A program made the translations under genes and the position numbers. Shown piece by piece: positions 1 to 8,098 of a stretch of 64,000 nt of DNA. The stretch spans positions 9,143,501 through 9,207,500 of the forward strand of contig NZ_CP121695.1 in assembly GCF_029761915.1 (NCBI RefSeq), in the 5' to 3' direction. Position 1 is the stretch's first letter, and each line of letters begins with the position of its first letter. This DNA comes from Bradyrhizobium sp. CB1650 (GTDB taxonomy: Bacteria; Pseudomonadota; Alphaproteobacteria; Rhizobiales; Xanthobacteraceae). The notes under the pieces were generated by a model. That model was not told the DNA's origin. It ran no database searches and was given only the letters and a program-made list of their open reading frames with translations.

Positions 1-164
1 ATGATCAGATCGAGATTTTGTCCGAGCGCTTCCTCCGCTGAGAAGCCGAACAAGACGGCTGAAGCGCGATTCCAGCGCAGGATCGTGCCAGACCGATCCG
101 AATAGATCAGCGCGTCGGCAACGTTTTCGACGATCTGCGCGTCGAGCTCGGATTGGTCTGTCAT
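1..164 (-). CDS. PAS-domain protein, partial (N-terminus only)
   Basis: The first 54 codons of a gene that runs off the left edge. The start ATG is at 162-164 behind a strong ribosome binding site (GAGGTGACGAG just upstream). The visible residues read like the opening of a PAS sensor domain: an 'IVENVADALIYSDRSG' stretch followed by 'ILRWNRASAVLFGFSAEEA', which is the usual PAS beta-strand/helix pattern found in sensor kinases and diguanylate cyclases. The output domain lies outside the window, so the type of signalling protein cannot be stated. Confidence 0.7.
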   Translation of the reverse strand, partial: MTDQSELDAQIVENVADALIYSDRSGTILRWNRASAVLFGFSAEEALGQNLDLI

Positions 165-269
165 CTCGTCACCTCGCACGAAATGTAGCCCGGATGCAGC
201 GCAGCGCAATCCGGGCTTTTTTGGTGGGGAGAGTTCCCGAATGTCGCCTCGCGACCTCACGCACATTCG

Positions 270-438
270 GTGTCATCGCCCGACTTGGTCGGGCGATCCA
301 GTATTCCAGAGGCCGCGACGAATACGGAGAGGCCGCGGCGTACTGGATTCCCCGCTTGCCGCCTACGCTAAAGCTTCGGCGGCCCAAGAGTGTAAGCCCC
401 GGCGAAGCCTTGGCATAGCCGCGTCGCGGGGAATGACC
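270..438. repeat. Intergenic inverted-repeat element (gap 165-537)
   Basis: The 373-base gap between the PAS gene and the dCTP deaminase gene holds no convincing gene. It contains a mosaic of palindromes: GTCATCGCCCGACTTGGTCG followed by its mirror, a 'GGCGATCCAGTATTCCAGA' segment, and an 'AGTGTAAGCCCCGGCGAAGC' segment ending at GGAATGACC. A second member of this family, in a different arrangement, lies at 35440-35541. Short flanking palindromes (CCCGGAT...ATCCGGG types) sit near 186-222 and 495-535. ORFs crossing the region are repeat translations. Confidence 0.6.
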
Positions 439-537
439 GCGGAGAAATATGCGAAACAGTCGCCCGCATCAGCGAAGCGACATGCGGGATCACCATATCC
501 CGGATTTCGCTTCGCTCATCCGGGCTACGAATTGCAG

Positions 538-1668
538 CTACACTCGAAAATGCTTGCTCAGCTTCAGGCCCTGGGCCTGGTAGTTGGAGCCGATGCGCTG
601 GCCGTACATCGCATCGGGCCGGGCCAGCATCTTCTCATAGACGAGGCGGCCGACGATCTGGCCGTGCTCGAGGATGAAGGGCACTTCGCGCGAGCGCACC
701 TCCAGCACCGCGCGAGCGCCCTGCCCGCCGGCGCCGGCATAGCCGAAACCGGGATCGAAGAAGCCGGCATAGTGCACGCGGAATTCGCCGACGAGCGGAT
801 CGAACGGCACCATCTCCGCGGCGTAATCGGGCGGCACCTGCACGGCTTCCTTGGAGGCGAGGATGTAGAACTCGCCGGGATCGAGGATGAGGCTGCCGTC
901 GGCACGCGCCGAGATCGGCTCCCAGAAATCCTCGACCGCGTAGCCCGAGCGGCGGTCGACATCGACCACGCCGGTGTGGCGCTTGGCGCGGTAGCCGACG
1001 AAGCCGCCGCCCTTCTCACCCGAGAGATCGACGGAGACGGCGACACCGCCGGAGAGATCGGCCTCGTCGATGTCGACGAGACGCTCGGCCGCATGCAGCG
1101 CATCGAGCTCGTCGGCATTGAGGATGGCATCGCCGGTGCGGAAGCGCACCTGCGACAGCCGCGAGCCCTCGCGCACCAGCACCGGAAAGGTCTTCGGGCT
1201 GATTTCGGCATAGAGCGGACCGTGATAGCCGGCGCCGATCATGTCGAAGCGGCGGGTGCCGTCGGCGATCACGCGGGTGAAGACGTCGAGCCGGCCGGTG
1301 GAGCTCTTCGGGTTCGCCGCGGCGACGATCTCCGGCGGCAGCGCGAGGCTCTCGAGCAGCGGCACGATGTAGACGCAGTTGGTCTCCAGCACCGCGCCAT
1401 CGGCGAGACTGAACTCGTGCAGCTTGAGCTCGTCGATGCGCTCGGCCACCGTGGCGCCGGGCCCGGGCAGAAAGCTCGCACGGACACGATAGGCGATGTC
1501 GCCGAGCCGCAGGTCAAGGCTCGCCGGCTGGATCTGGCTCTCGACGAAGTCGTAGGCGGGCAGGATGAGCCCGTCATCCGCCATCGCCGCGATCATGCGG
1601 TCGGGCAGGATACCATTGGCGTCGGCGGCAACCGTGAACGTCAAACGGTGGTCCTCAACTCGGGTCAA
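538..1668 (-). CDS. dcd: dCTP deaminase, two-domain alphaproteobacterial type
   Basis: A 376-residue member of the 2'-deoxycytidine 5'-triphosphate deaminase family, which turns dCTP into dUTP for thymidylate synthesis. It is about twice the length of the E. coli enzyme and seems to carry two copies of the fold. The N-terminal half shows QPASLDLRLG (47-56) and AGYHGPLYAE (146-155). The C-terminal half repeats the strand pattern with FFDPGFGY (303-310), VLEVRS (321-326) and a 'GQIVGRLVYE' end. Glu155 and Glu323 are the two candidate catalytic glutamates. The gene is transcribed away from metZ. The long ORF on the opposite strand is a shadow. Confidence 0.85.
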   Translation of the reverse strand: MTRVEDHRLTFTVAADANGILPDRMIAAMADDGLILPAYDFVESQIQPASLDLRLGDIAYRVRASFLPGPGATVAERIDELKLHEFSLADGAVLETNCVYIVPLLESLALPPEIVAAANPKSSTGRLDVFTRVIADGTRRFDMIGAGYHGPLYAEISPKTFPVLVREGSRLSQVRFRTGDAILNADELDALHAAERLVDIDEADLSGGVAVSVDLSGEKGGGFVGYRAKRHTGVVDVDRRSGYAVEDFWEPISARADGSLILDPGEFYILASKEAVQVPPDYAAEMVPFDPLVGEFRVHYAGFFDPGFGYAGAGGQGARAVLEVRSREVPFILEHGQIVGRLVYEKMLARPDAMYGQRIGSNYQAQGLKLSKHFRV

Positions 1669-1721
1669 AACGCATCCGAAATGCGAAAAAACGAACCTTT
1701 TACCGCTATCCGATGGACGCC

Positions 1722-1750
1722 TTGACGGGAAGGGCGCGGCGGAATAAGAG
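1722..1750 (+). promoter_or_regulatory. Candidate sigma-70-type promoter of metZ
   Basis: TTGACG at 1722-1727 and TAAGAG at 1745-1750 are separated by 17 bases. The -35 box is good and the -10 box weak. A start about 7 bases after the -10 box (near 1757) would place the transcript 5' end just before the SAM-II aptamer, which supports the assignment. Confidence 0.35.
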
Positions 1751-1760
1751 CATGACTTAT

Positions 1761-1815
1761 CCCGTGGTGATTTGAGCCGGCCGGCTTGCAGCCACGTTAA
1801 ATAAATCGCTAAACA
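1761..1815 (+). promoter_or_regulatory. SAM-II riboswitch aptamer (metA motif)
   Basis: The sequence matches the SAM-II consensus closely: GTGGTGATTTG, a GCCGGCCGGC segment, CTTGCAGCCAC, then GTTAAATAAATCGCTAAA. P1 is formed by GTGGT with GCCAC, and the 3' segment forms the pseudoknot. SAM-II elements are known in alphaproteobacteria before metA, metX and metZ, where S-adenosylmethionine binding lowers expression. Here the element lies about 95 bases before the metZ start, as expected for feedback control of methionine synthesis. Confidence 0.93.
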
Positions 1816-1868
1816 GGCCGGGGACCTCTGTGATCCCGGCCAGTGGAGATATCCAGGCCGGTTTTTTT
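1816..1868 (+). terminator. Terminator and competing antiterminator after the SAM-II aptamer
   Basis: CCGGCC (1836-1841) can pair with GGCCGG (1856-1861), with an inner TGGA/TCCA stem, followed by seven T residues (1862-1868): an intrinsic terminator. An alternative hairpin pairs GGCCGGGG (1816-1823) with TCCCGGCC (1834-1841). It shares 1836-1841 with the terminator, so the two are mutually exclusive. It begins directly after the aptamer. This suggests control by transcription attenuation; how SAM binding chooses between the hairpins is inference. Confidence 0.65.
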
Positions 1869-1907
1869 GTGACCATTTTCGCTCGCATGGTCATGTCGGA
1901 GGTTCTT

Positions 1908-3095
1908 ATGTCGAAGTCGCCTGCCAACTACCGTCCCGAAACCCGCCTGGTCCATTCCGGCACCCTGCGCTCGCAATATGGCGAGACGTCGGAGGCGCTG
2001 TTCCTGACGCAGGGCTACGTCTACGCCAGCGCCGAGGAGTGCGAGGCGCGGTTCAAGGGCGAGGATCCCGGCTTCATCTATTCGCGTTACTCCAACCCGA
2101 CCATCGCGATGTTCGAGCGCCGCATGATCGAGCTCGAGGGCGCCGAAGCCGCCCGCTCGGCGGCGACCGGCATGGCCGCGGTGACGACCGCGATCCTGGC
2201 GCCGCTGAAGGCCGGTGACCACGTGGTGGCCTCGCGGGCGCTGTTCAGCTCGTGTCTATACGTTGTGCAGGACTTGCTGCCGCGCTACGGCATCGAGACC
2301 ACGCTGGTCGACGGCCTCGACCTCGACCAGTGGCAGCGCGCGCTGAAGCCGAACACCAAGACGTTCTTCCTGGAAAGCCCGACCAATCCGACGCTGGACG
2401 TGCTCGACATTCCGGGGATCGCCGAGATCGCCCACAAGGGCGGCGCGCGGCTCGTTGTCGACAACGTGTTCGCAACCCCGATCTGGCAGAGCCCGCTCGC
2501 GCTCGGGGCCGACGTCGTGGTCTATTCCGCGACCAAGCATATCGACGGCCAGGGCCGGTGTCTGGGCGGCATCATCCTGTCCTCGGAAGCCTTCATCGCC
2601 GAGCACATCCATAATTTCATGCGCCAGACCGGACCGTCGATCTCGCCCTTCAACGCCTGGGTCCTGCTCAAGGGCCTGGAGACGCTGGGCGTGCGCGTGC
2701 GCGCGCAGACCGATACGGCCGCCCGCGTCGCCGAAGTGCTGGCGCGCCATCCGAAGATTTCGCGATTGATCTACCCCGGACGCGCCGATCATCCGCAGGC
2801 GGCGCTGGTGAAGAAGCAGATGCGCGGCGGCTCGACGCTGGTCGGCTTCGAGGTCAAGGGCGGCAAGGCGGCTGCCTTCCGCGTGCTCAATACGCTCAAG
2901 CTCGCGAAGATCTCCAACAATCTCGGCGACGCCAAGAGCCTCGTCACGCATCCGGCGACCACGACGCATCAGCGCCTAAAGCCGGAAGACCGCGCCGCGC
3001 TCGGCATCAGCGAAGGCTTCATCCGCTTCTCCGCCGGGCTGGAGCATGCGGACGATCTGATCGAGGATCTCACCGCCGCGCTGGAGCAGGCGTGA
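1908..3095 (+). CDS. metZ: O-succinylhomoserine sulfhydrylase
   Basis: A 395-residue PLP enzyme of the Cys/Met metabolism family. MetZ makes homocysteine from O-succinylhomoserine and sulfide in the cytoplasm. Visible motifs are YSRYSNPT (58-65, cofactor and substrate region), the aspartate of LVVDNVFATP near 185, and the PLP lysine in VVVYSATKH (Lys210). The C-terminal SLVTHPATTTH block is typical of the family. The start is the ATG at 1908, five bases after GGAGG (1898-1902); an in-frame upstream start at 1830 would lie in the riboswitch terminator and is rejected. The riboswitch in front fits a methionine-pathway enzyme. Confidence 0.93.
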   Translation: MSKSPANYRPETRLVHSGTLRSQYGETSEALFLTQGYVYASAEECEARFKGEDPGFIYSRYSNPTIAMFERRMIELEGAEAARSAATGMAAVTTAILAPLKAGDHVVASRALFSSCLYVVQDLLPRYGIETTLVDGLDLDQWQRALKPNTKTFFLESPTNPTLDVLDIPGIAEIAHKGGARLVVDNVFATPIWQSPLALGADVVVYSATKHIDGQGRCLGGIILSSEAFIAEHIHNFMRQTGPSISPFNAWVLLKGLETLGVRVRAQTDTAARVAEVLARHPKISRLIYPGRADHPQAALVKKQMRGGSTLVGFEVKGGKAAAFRVLNTLKLAKISNNLGDAKSLVTHPATTTHQRLKPEDRAALGISEGFIRFSAGLEHADDLIEDLTAALEQA

Positions 3096-3117
3096 GATCG
3101 CCGAGAACTCGCAAATC

Positions 3118-3232
3118 GTAGGGTGGGTTAGCCGAAGGCATAACCCACCACAGTCTATCGCCGCGGAAGCGAAAGAGGTGGGTTACGCCAGCCGACTGCG
3201 CTTCGCGCAGCCGCGGGGCTAACCCACCCTAC
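3118..3232. repeat. GTAGGGTGGGTTAG inverted repeat
   Basis: The element opens with GTAGGGTGGGTTAG and closes with its exact reverse complement, CTAACCCACCCTAC, about 90 bases later. Between them lie smaller copies of the same arm (AACCCACC and GGTGGGTT). It sits between the convergent metZ and SGNH genes and could fold as a long hairpin terminator. A related copy lies at 33028-33112. Confidence 0.75.
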
Positions 3233-3241
3233 ACAGCAGAC

Positions 3242-4243
3242 CTACATCGGCCGATACGTCCGCACATCCGCCGGCACGTTGACCCCGAGCTTGATCTGGC
3301 CGACGGAGCGGATGATGTCGTCGCCGAGGAGCTGGGCGAAGCAGGCATAGCCCCAGTCGTTCATGTGCAGGCCGTCGGCGATGACGAAGCCCTCCACCGG
3401 GATCGCCTGCTTCTCGTGCCAAGCGCGCATCACCTCGAAGCGCGGAAAGATGCCGACGTGACGGAGCTCGGCGACCTTGCCGAGCAGCTTCACCATCTTG
3501 CCGGCACTCTCGGCGCGTTGATTGACCTGTGGCGAATATTGCGGATCGACCAGCACGATATCGGCGCCGCCGCCGGCCTGGATGCGGGTGATGCCGTCCT
3601 CGACCAGCTTGGCGGTGTCGCCGGGATCGAGGTTGCGCAGCACGGCATTGGTGCCGACCTGCCAGATCACGAGATCCGGATGCACGTCGATCACCTGCGT
3701 CTGGAGGCGCTTCATCATCTCCGGCGCATCCTCGCCGCCGACGCCCGCATTGACGACGGTGATGTCGGCGGTCGGGTATTGCCGGCGAAGCTGGGCCGCT
3801 AGGCGGTTCGGGTAGTTGAACTCCGGCGAGCTCGCGCCGAAGCCGGCCGTCGATGACGACCCGAAGGCAACGATCACGACGGGCCGGCCTTCGACCAGCT
3901 TGTTCGCGACATGCGGCAGCGAGCCCATCGGCTTGGAGGCGCCCTTCGGCGGCAGGCAGGGCACGCGGCTGAAGATGTCGCCGGCGGATTTCGCCACCTG
4001 CTTCACCTTGTCGATCGCGCGCGCGGTGATGCCACGCTGCTCGCCGGGCGGCTGCGCGGTCGCGGCAACCGTGGTCTGGGACTGTGATGCGGAGGCAGGA
4101 TCAGCACCCGCCTGTTGCGGGGCCGGCGTTGCCTGCGCGGCCTGCGCCTGCACGGGCGACAGCGAGGCGGGCGTCAGCAGCAGCAGCACCGCCGCGGGCG
4201 CGGCCAGCCATGCCGACGGGCAAAAAGGGCGGAGAGAACTCAT
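3242..4243 (-). CDS. Periplasmic SGNH/GDSL-type hydrolase (active-site intact)
   Basis: A 333-residue exported protein. Residues 1-34 form a signal peptide, followed by an Ala/Gln/Pro-rich linker to about 70. The SGNH blocks are present: GSSSTAG (128-134, nucleophile Ser130), NAGVGGED (165-172), WQVGTNA (194-200, with the block III Asn199), and DGLH (290-293) carrying the Asp and His. This should be a working esterase or acyltransferase. It is the last gene of an operon behind opgC and a paralogue (12-base gap), so a role in placing or removing acyl groups on a periplasmic glycan is likely. The substrate cannot be named from sequence. Confidence 0.8.
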   Translation of the reverse strand: MSSLRPFCPSAWLAAPAAVLLLLTPASLSPVQAQAAQATPAPQQAGADPASASQSQTTVAATAQPPGEQRGITARAIDKVKQVAKSAGDIFSRVPCLPPKGASKPMGSLPHVANKLVEGRPVVIVAFGSSSTAGFGASSPEFNYPNRLAAQLRRQYPTADITVVNAGVGGEDAPEMMKRLQTQVIDVHPDLVIWQVGTNAVLRNLDPGDTAKLVEDGITRIQAGGGADIVLVDPQYSPQVNQRAESAGKMVKLLGKVAELRHVGIFPRFEVMRAWHEKQAIPVEGFVIADGLHMNDWGYACFAQLLGDDIIRSVGQIKLGVNVPADVRTYRPM

Positions 4244-4255
4244 TAACGCTAGACC

Positions 4256-5032
4256 TCAATTTTGCTGCTGGGCCGGTCCCAAATGGGCGGCATCGATCAC
4301 GAACTGCGCCAGCGCCCGGCCAAGGCAGTCATGGACCTGCTTTGCCAGCTCGGGGCCGCGCGATGGACTGAACAGGTCGAACTGACCCTGATCATTCCAT
4401 TGCCGCATGATCGCGAAACGATCGAACAGCGGCACATCATGCTCCTGGGCCACCACGCGCATATTGTCGAGATAGGGCGGCACCGAGATCATGGTTTCGG
4501 TTCGCGGGCTGTACTGCAAATTCATCAAGACGACGTCAGCCCCTGCATTTTGCAACGCAGCAACCCCTTCGGTGACGGCGCCGCGAAAATCGTCGGGATC
4601 GATGGATCGGATAGCATCCACGGTCCCGGTCTGCCAGATGACCAAAGTAGGCTTTTTCTCTTCCATCAGCTTAACGAAGGTGGAGGCGGCCTCCTCCGCG
4701 GTTCTCTTGCTCTGTATTTCTACGGAGACGTGCACCGCCTCGGACGGCAGCTTCTCTTTCAGGATCGCCTCCATACGCGCCGGATAGGAGCTGTTCTCCG
4801 AGGACGGAATGGTGGTCGAACGGCTGCCGATGACCAGGATATCGAGCGGCTTGCCCGCCTTGACGGTGTCGGCAACCTTGTGGAGCCGGCTGTCGGTCGT
4901 GAGCAGATAGGACGGCAGTTCGCAGGCGGGGGGGACGGCGGGAGCGGCCGGCGCAGCATCTTCCGCGCACGCCGATGGCGCGGCGAGGCCACCGCATAGC
5001 AGGATCAGGCTCAGGAGAACCTTCGCCTTCAT
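4256..5032 (-). CDS. SGNH-like periplasmic protein lacking catalytic residues
   Basis: A 258-residue paralogue of the downstream SGNH protein, with a signal peptide (1-23). Shared landmarks are VIWQTGT (131-137), NLQYSP (171-176) and FAIMRQW (206-212). The block I motif reads GSRST (69-73), placing Arg71 where the partner has its nucleophile serine. The block III Asn is replaced (GTVDA), and there is no C-terminal DxxH motif. It is therefore probably a pseudoenzyme, perhaps a binding or scaffold partner. Its ATG (5030-5032) overlaps the opgC stop by one base (TGATG), indicating translational coupling. Confidence 0.75.
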   Translation of the reverse strand: MKAKVLLSLILLCGGLAAPSACAEDAAPAAPAVPPACELPSYLLTTDSRLHKVADTVKAGKPLDILVIGSRSTTIPSSENSSYPARMEAILKEKLPSEAVHVSVEIQSKRTAEEAASTFVKLMEEKKPTLVIWQTGTVDAIRSIDPDDFRGAVTEGVAALQNAGADVVLMNLQYSPRTETMISVPPYLDNMRVVAQEHDVPLFDRFAIMRQWNDQGQFDLFSPSRGPELAKQVHDCLGRALAQFVIDAAHLGPAQQQN

Positions 5033-6273
5033 CAGCCCCCTCCCGCCAGATCGGCGTTGCCGACGGCGTTTTTGGTTTTCGCACCGCTCTTGTCAGCCAC
5101 GCGCTTGTACCACGAAATCACCCAGGCCATGCCCCACATGATCAGGATTCCGCAGAGACTAATCAGCGCATGCATGGCTGGGCCGCCCGAGACCTCGGCC
5201 AGGATGAAGTGACCGGCGAAGGCCAGGAAGACGCCGAGGCAGAATATCTCCAGCGAGTGCTGGCCGCACAGGATCAGCGGCCGCAGCCAGGGCGATTTCA
5301 GACCCGGCCAGTCCCGTGGCAGGAAGCGCACGGTGAGCGCGGCGAGCGCCAGGAAATGCGTGAAGCGCAGCACGTCGAGATCGGTCTTGTCGATCGGATA
5401 CATCCACTGTTCGATCCGCTTCGGCATGAAGTGAGAGAGCTGCGGCACGTACCAGGTCAGCGTCACGTAGAACGCCGCGGCCAGATAGGCGATCGCGATC
5501 CACATCGTCACGGGTGAAGCGAGGATCCGCGACATGCGCCGCGCCCCCCCGAGCGCGCACCAGGCCCCGAACACGAACAGCAATTGCCAGGCCAGCGGAT
5601 TGAACGCCCAGAAGCCGTTCGGATAGGCCGAGAAATAGAGATCGAATTCCCAGGTGACGACATAGAGGACGACCGAGAGGCCGAGCGTGACGTCGGGCTT
5701 CCACTTCATCGACCAGAGGATCACGGGCAGCGCCAGCATCAGGACGATGTAGAGCGGCAGCACGTCCATGTTGACCGGACGGAAGCGCAACAGCAGCGCC
5801 TGCACGATGGTGACATCGGGCTGCTTGAGGAAGTCCATGATGCCCATCTCTTCCGTGTAGAGCGGGTTCTCGAAGCTCGTCGCGACGTAGGAAATTTCCG
5901 CGAGGAAGATCGTGAACAGGAAGACGTGGGCGACGTAGATCTGCCAGACCCGGCGCAGGATGCGCGCGGTGGCAATGACGAAGCCGGATTCCAGCATCGC
6001 GCGCCCGTAGACGAAGGCGGCGGTATAGCCGGAGATGAAGATGAATATCTCGGTGGCGTCGCTGAAGCCGTAGTTGCGGATCGTGAACCAGGTCAAGAGG
6101 TTCGGCGGCAGGTGGTCAATGAAGATCAGCCACAGCGCGAGCCCGCGGAAGAGATCGAGCCGCAGCTCGCGCTCGCCGATCGCAGGCAGCGTGATGGCCG
6201 GGGCGGCCGCGCGCGACTTGGCGTTGGCGGTTCCCGCGATCGGCGATCCCGTCACTTGGTCGGCAATGGTCAT
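5032..6273 (-). CDS. opgC: OpgC-family membrane acyltransferase
   Basis: A 413-residue polytopic membrane protein with about ten hydrophobic segments. It belongs to the OpgC family, whose founding members succinylate osmoregulated periplasmic glucans. The family signature near the N-terminus is RLDLFRGLALWLIFIDHLPP, followed by a 'FSDATEIFIFISGYTAAFVYG' segment. The start is placed at the ATG at 6273 because the upstream extension to 6453 would overlap the divergent apaG gene and has no family-like residues. It is the first gene of a three-gene operon with two SGNH-type periplasmic proteins. The acyl donor and the glycan are unknown here; OPG modification is the best family-based guess. Confidence 0.8.
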   Translation of the reverse strand: MTIADQVTGSPIAGTANAKSRAAAPAITLPAIGERELRLDLFRGLALWLIFIDHLPPNLLTWFTIRNYGFSDATEIFIFISGYTAAFVYGRAMLESGFVIATARILRRVWQIYVAHVFLFTIFLAEISYVATSFENPLYTEEMGIMDFLKQPDVTIVQALLLRFRPVNMDVLPLYIVLMLALPVILWSMKWKPDVTLGLSVVLYVVTWEFDLYFSAYPNGFWAFNPLAWQLLFVFGAWCALGGARRMSRILASPVTMWIAIAYLAAAFYVTLTWYVPQLSHFMPKRIEQWMYPIDKTDLDVLRFTHFLALAALTVRFLPRDWPGLKSPWLRPLILCGQHSLEIFCLGVFLAFAGHFILAEVSGGPAMHALISLCGILIMWGMAWVISWYKRVADKSGAKTKNAVGNADLAGGG

Positions 6274-6451
6274 CGGGGCCAAGAACCCTTTGCAAATCGC
6301 GACGTTGGAGGAGTGTACTGGCCCGGCGCCGCTTCGCAAAGCAACCGGATCACAATCGAGGTTTACTTCCCTGTCAATTCGGGCGGGACGATGTCGCGAA
6401 AGGCGCCGCGGGCGTTTGGTTCCCGGGCGGGATTTCGGTATGATGGCAGCC

Positions 6452-6844
6452 ATGTACCGCGCCGTGACCCGCCAGATCGAAGTGACCGTCGAGCCGAACT
6501 TTGTTCCGGAGCAGTCGTCGGCCGAACGCTCGCGCTATTTCTGGTCCTACACCATCGTCATCATCAATTCCGGCGAGGAGACCGTGCAGCTCAAGACGCG
6601 GCACTGGATCATCACCGACGCCTCCGGCCGGCAGCAGGAGGTCAAGGGCGAAGGCGTGGTCGGCGAGCAGCCGATCCTGGCCCCCGGCGAGCGCTTCGAA
6701 TACACCTCGGGCGTGCCGCTCTCAACCGCGTCAGGCTTCATGACCGGCCGCTACCAGATGGTCAGTGAAAGCGGCGAGCGCTTCGAGATCGACGTGCCGA
6801 CATTCTCGCTGGACAGCCCGGACAACAAGCGGGTGTTGAACTAG
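6452..6844 (+). CDS. apaG: ApaG (CO2+/MG2+ efflux-associated protein family)
   Basis: A 130-residue protein matching ApaG: it opens MYRAVTRQIEVTVEP and contains FWSYTIVIINSG, the TRHWIITDASGRQQEV block and EGVVGEQPILAPGE. The fold is an immunoglobulin-like beta sandwich; the precise biochemical role remains poorly defined, with links to diadenosine tetraphosphate and metal homeostasis. In-frame ATGs also occur at 6440 and 6443, so the true start could be three or four codons earlier. It is divergent from opgC. Confidence 0.88.
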   Translation: MYRAVTRQIEVTVEPNFVPEQSSAERSRYFWSYTIVIINSGEETVQLKTRHWIITDASGRQQEVKGEGVVGEQPILAPGERFEYTSGVPLSTASGFMTGRYQMVSESGERFEIDVPTFSLDSPDNKRVLN

Positions 6845-6888
6845 CGCGCTGCCGTAAGGTGGGCGAAGGCGCGAAGCACCCCAAGCTC

Positions 6889-6966
6889 GTCATTGCGGTC
6901 GCAGCGAAGCAATCTAGAATTTCACCGCGGCGACGGTCTGGATTGCTTCGCTGCGCTCGCAATGAC
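6889..6966. repeat. 78-bp palindromic element, copy 1
   Basis: The element begins GTCATTGCGGTCGCAGCGAA and ends with the near reverse complement GCTTCGCTGCGCTCGCAATGAC. Two other copies of exactly the same length occur at 52345-52422 and 59169-59246. Arms are conserved and the centre varies, as expected for a mobile palindromic repeat or a structured RNA. Confidence 0.85.
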
Positions 6967-6994
6967 GGAGGGCGAGCGACTGATCGCGACGCAC

Positions 6995-8002
6995 TCACGC
7001 GTTTTCGACGCCCGCCTCGTGCGGCGTGAATTGATATACCGAGCTACAGAACTCGCAGGTCACGACGACCTTGTCGTCCTTGACCATCGCGGCGCGGTCG
7101 TCGGGCGAAAAGCTCTTCAGCATGGCGGCGACCGCGTCGCGCGAGCATGAGCACTGCGCCTTCAGGTCCTGCGGATTGAACACGCGCACGCCGCGCTCAT
7201 GGAACAGGCGGTAGAGCAACCGCTCGCCGGAGAGCTCGGGATCGATCAGCTCGACATCCTCGACGGTTTCGATCAGCGAGCGCGCCTCGACCCAGGCGTC
7301 GTCCTCGGCGATGCTGTGCACCTCGGTGCCTTCCGGCGCATCGCCGGGATGCAAGTCGGCCTGCCGCGCACGTTCCGGCGCCTTCGGCAGGAACTGCATC
7401 AGCATGCCGCCGGCGCGCCAGCGATGTTTGCCGCCGTCGCTTGAACGCCACTCCTCGCCGACGGCGAGGCGAATGCGGGTCGGGATCTGCTCGGAGCGCA
7501 GGAAATATTCGTGGGCGGCGCCTTCCAGACCGCCGCCGTCGAGCGCCACCATGCCCTGGTAGCGACTCATGTCGGGACCCTGGTCGATGGTCATGGCGAG
7601 ATGGCCACGCCCGAGCAGCGATCCGGAGTCCTGCGCTTCGCCAAGCCGCACGGCATCGTAGCGCGCATAGGCGCGCAGGCGATCCGGCGCCTTGTAGTCG
7701 ACGACCAGGAACGACACCGGGCCGTCGGTCTGGGCCTGGAGGATGAAGCGCCCTTCGAATTTCAGCGCCGAGCCGAGCAGCGTTGTCAGCACGATGGCCT
7801 CGCCGAGCAGCTTGCCGACCGGCGCGGGATAGTCGTGCTTGGTCAGGATCTCGTCGAGCGCAGGACCAAGCCGTACCAGGCGCCCGCGCACGTCGAGCGC
7901 GTCGACCTCGTAAGGCAGCGCGGCGTCATCGATCGGAACCGCCGATGGCGCGCGAACCGGGCCTTCAGGCCCGGTTTTCATGTCAGGGGATTGCGAAACC
8001 AT
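6995..8002 (-). CDS. hslO: Hsp33 redox-regulated chaperone
   Basis: A 335-residue Hsp33. This cytoplasmic holdase is activated by oxidation of a zinc-binding cysteine centre. That centre is visible at the C-terminus as CSC (Cys284, Cys286) and CEFC (Cys316, Cys319), giving the CxC...CxxC pattern. The N-terminal chaperone domain carries 'LGEAIVLTTLLGSALKFEG'. A later ATG (residue 8) is a possible alternative start; neither has a strong ribosome binding site. It is about 280 bases downstream of argF on the same strand, in line with the common argD-argF-hslO order in this group. Confidence 0.92.
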   Translation of the reverse strand: MVSQSPDMKTGPEGPVRAPSAVPIDDAALPYEVDALDVRGRLVRLGPALDEILTKHDYPAPVGKLLGEAIVLTTLLGSALKFEGRFILQAQTDGPVSFLVVDYKAPDRLRAYARYDAVRLGEAQDSGSLLGRGHLAMTIDQGPDMSRYQGMVALDGGGLEGAAHEYFLRSEQIPTRIRLAVGEEWRSSDGGKHRWRAGGMLMQFLPKAPERARQADLHPGDAPEGTEVHSIAEDDAWVEARSLIETVEDVELIDPELSGERLLYRLFHERGVRVFNPQDLKAQCSCSRDAVAAMLKSFSPDDRAAMVKDDKVVVTCEFCSSVYQFTPHEAGVENA

Positions 8003-8098
8003 GGCGCTCTATCTGGGGTCGGAGGAGGTGAAATGGAAGGGGTGCGGAGCAACGCACCCCGCACGCTGTAATGATCGCACGCGATACCTCAATTCGGT

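Noticed and set aside
241..1725. 494-codon ORF on the plus strand
   Set aside because: Antisense to the dCTP deaminase gene and starting in an intergenic repeat; no family features. GC-rich codon bias opens long shadow frames.
3118..3232. CRISPR-like or IS-end interpretation of the repeats
   Set aside because: The repeats are single or paired palindromes without regular spacers, and no cas or transposase gene was found.
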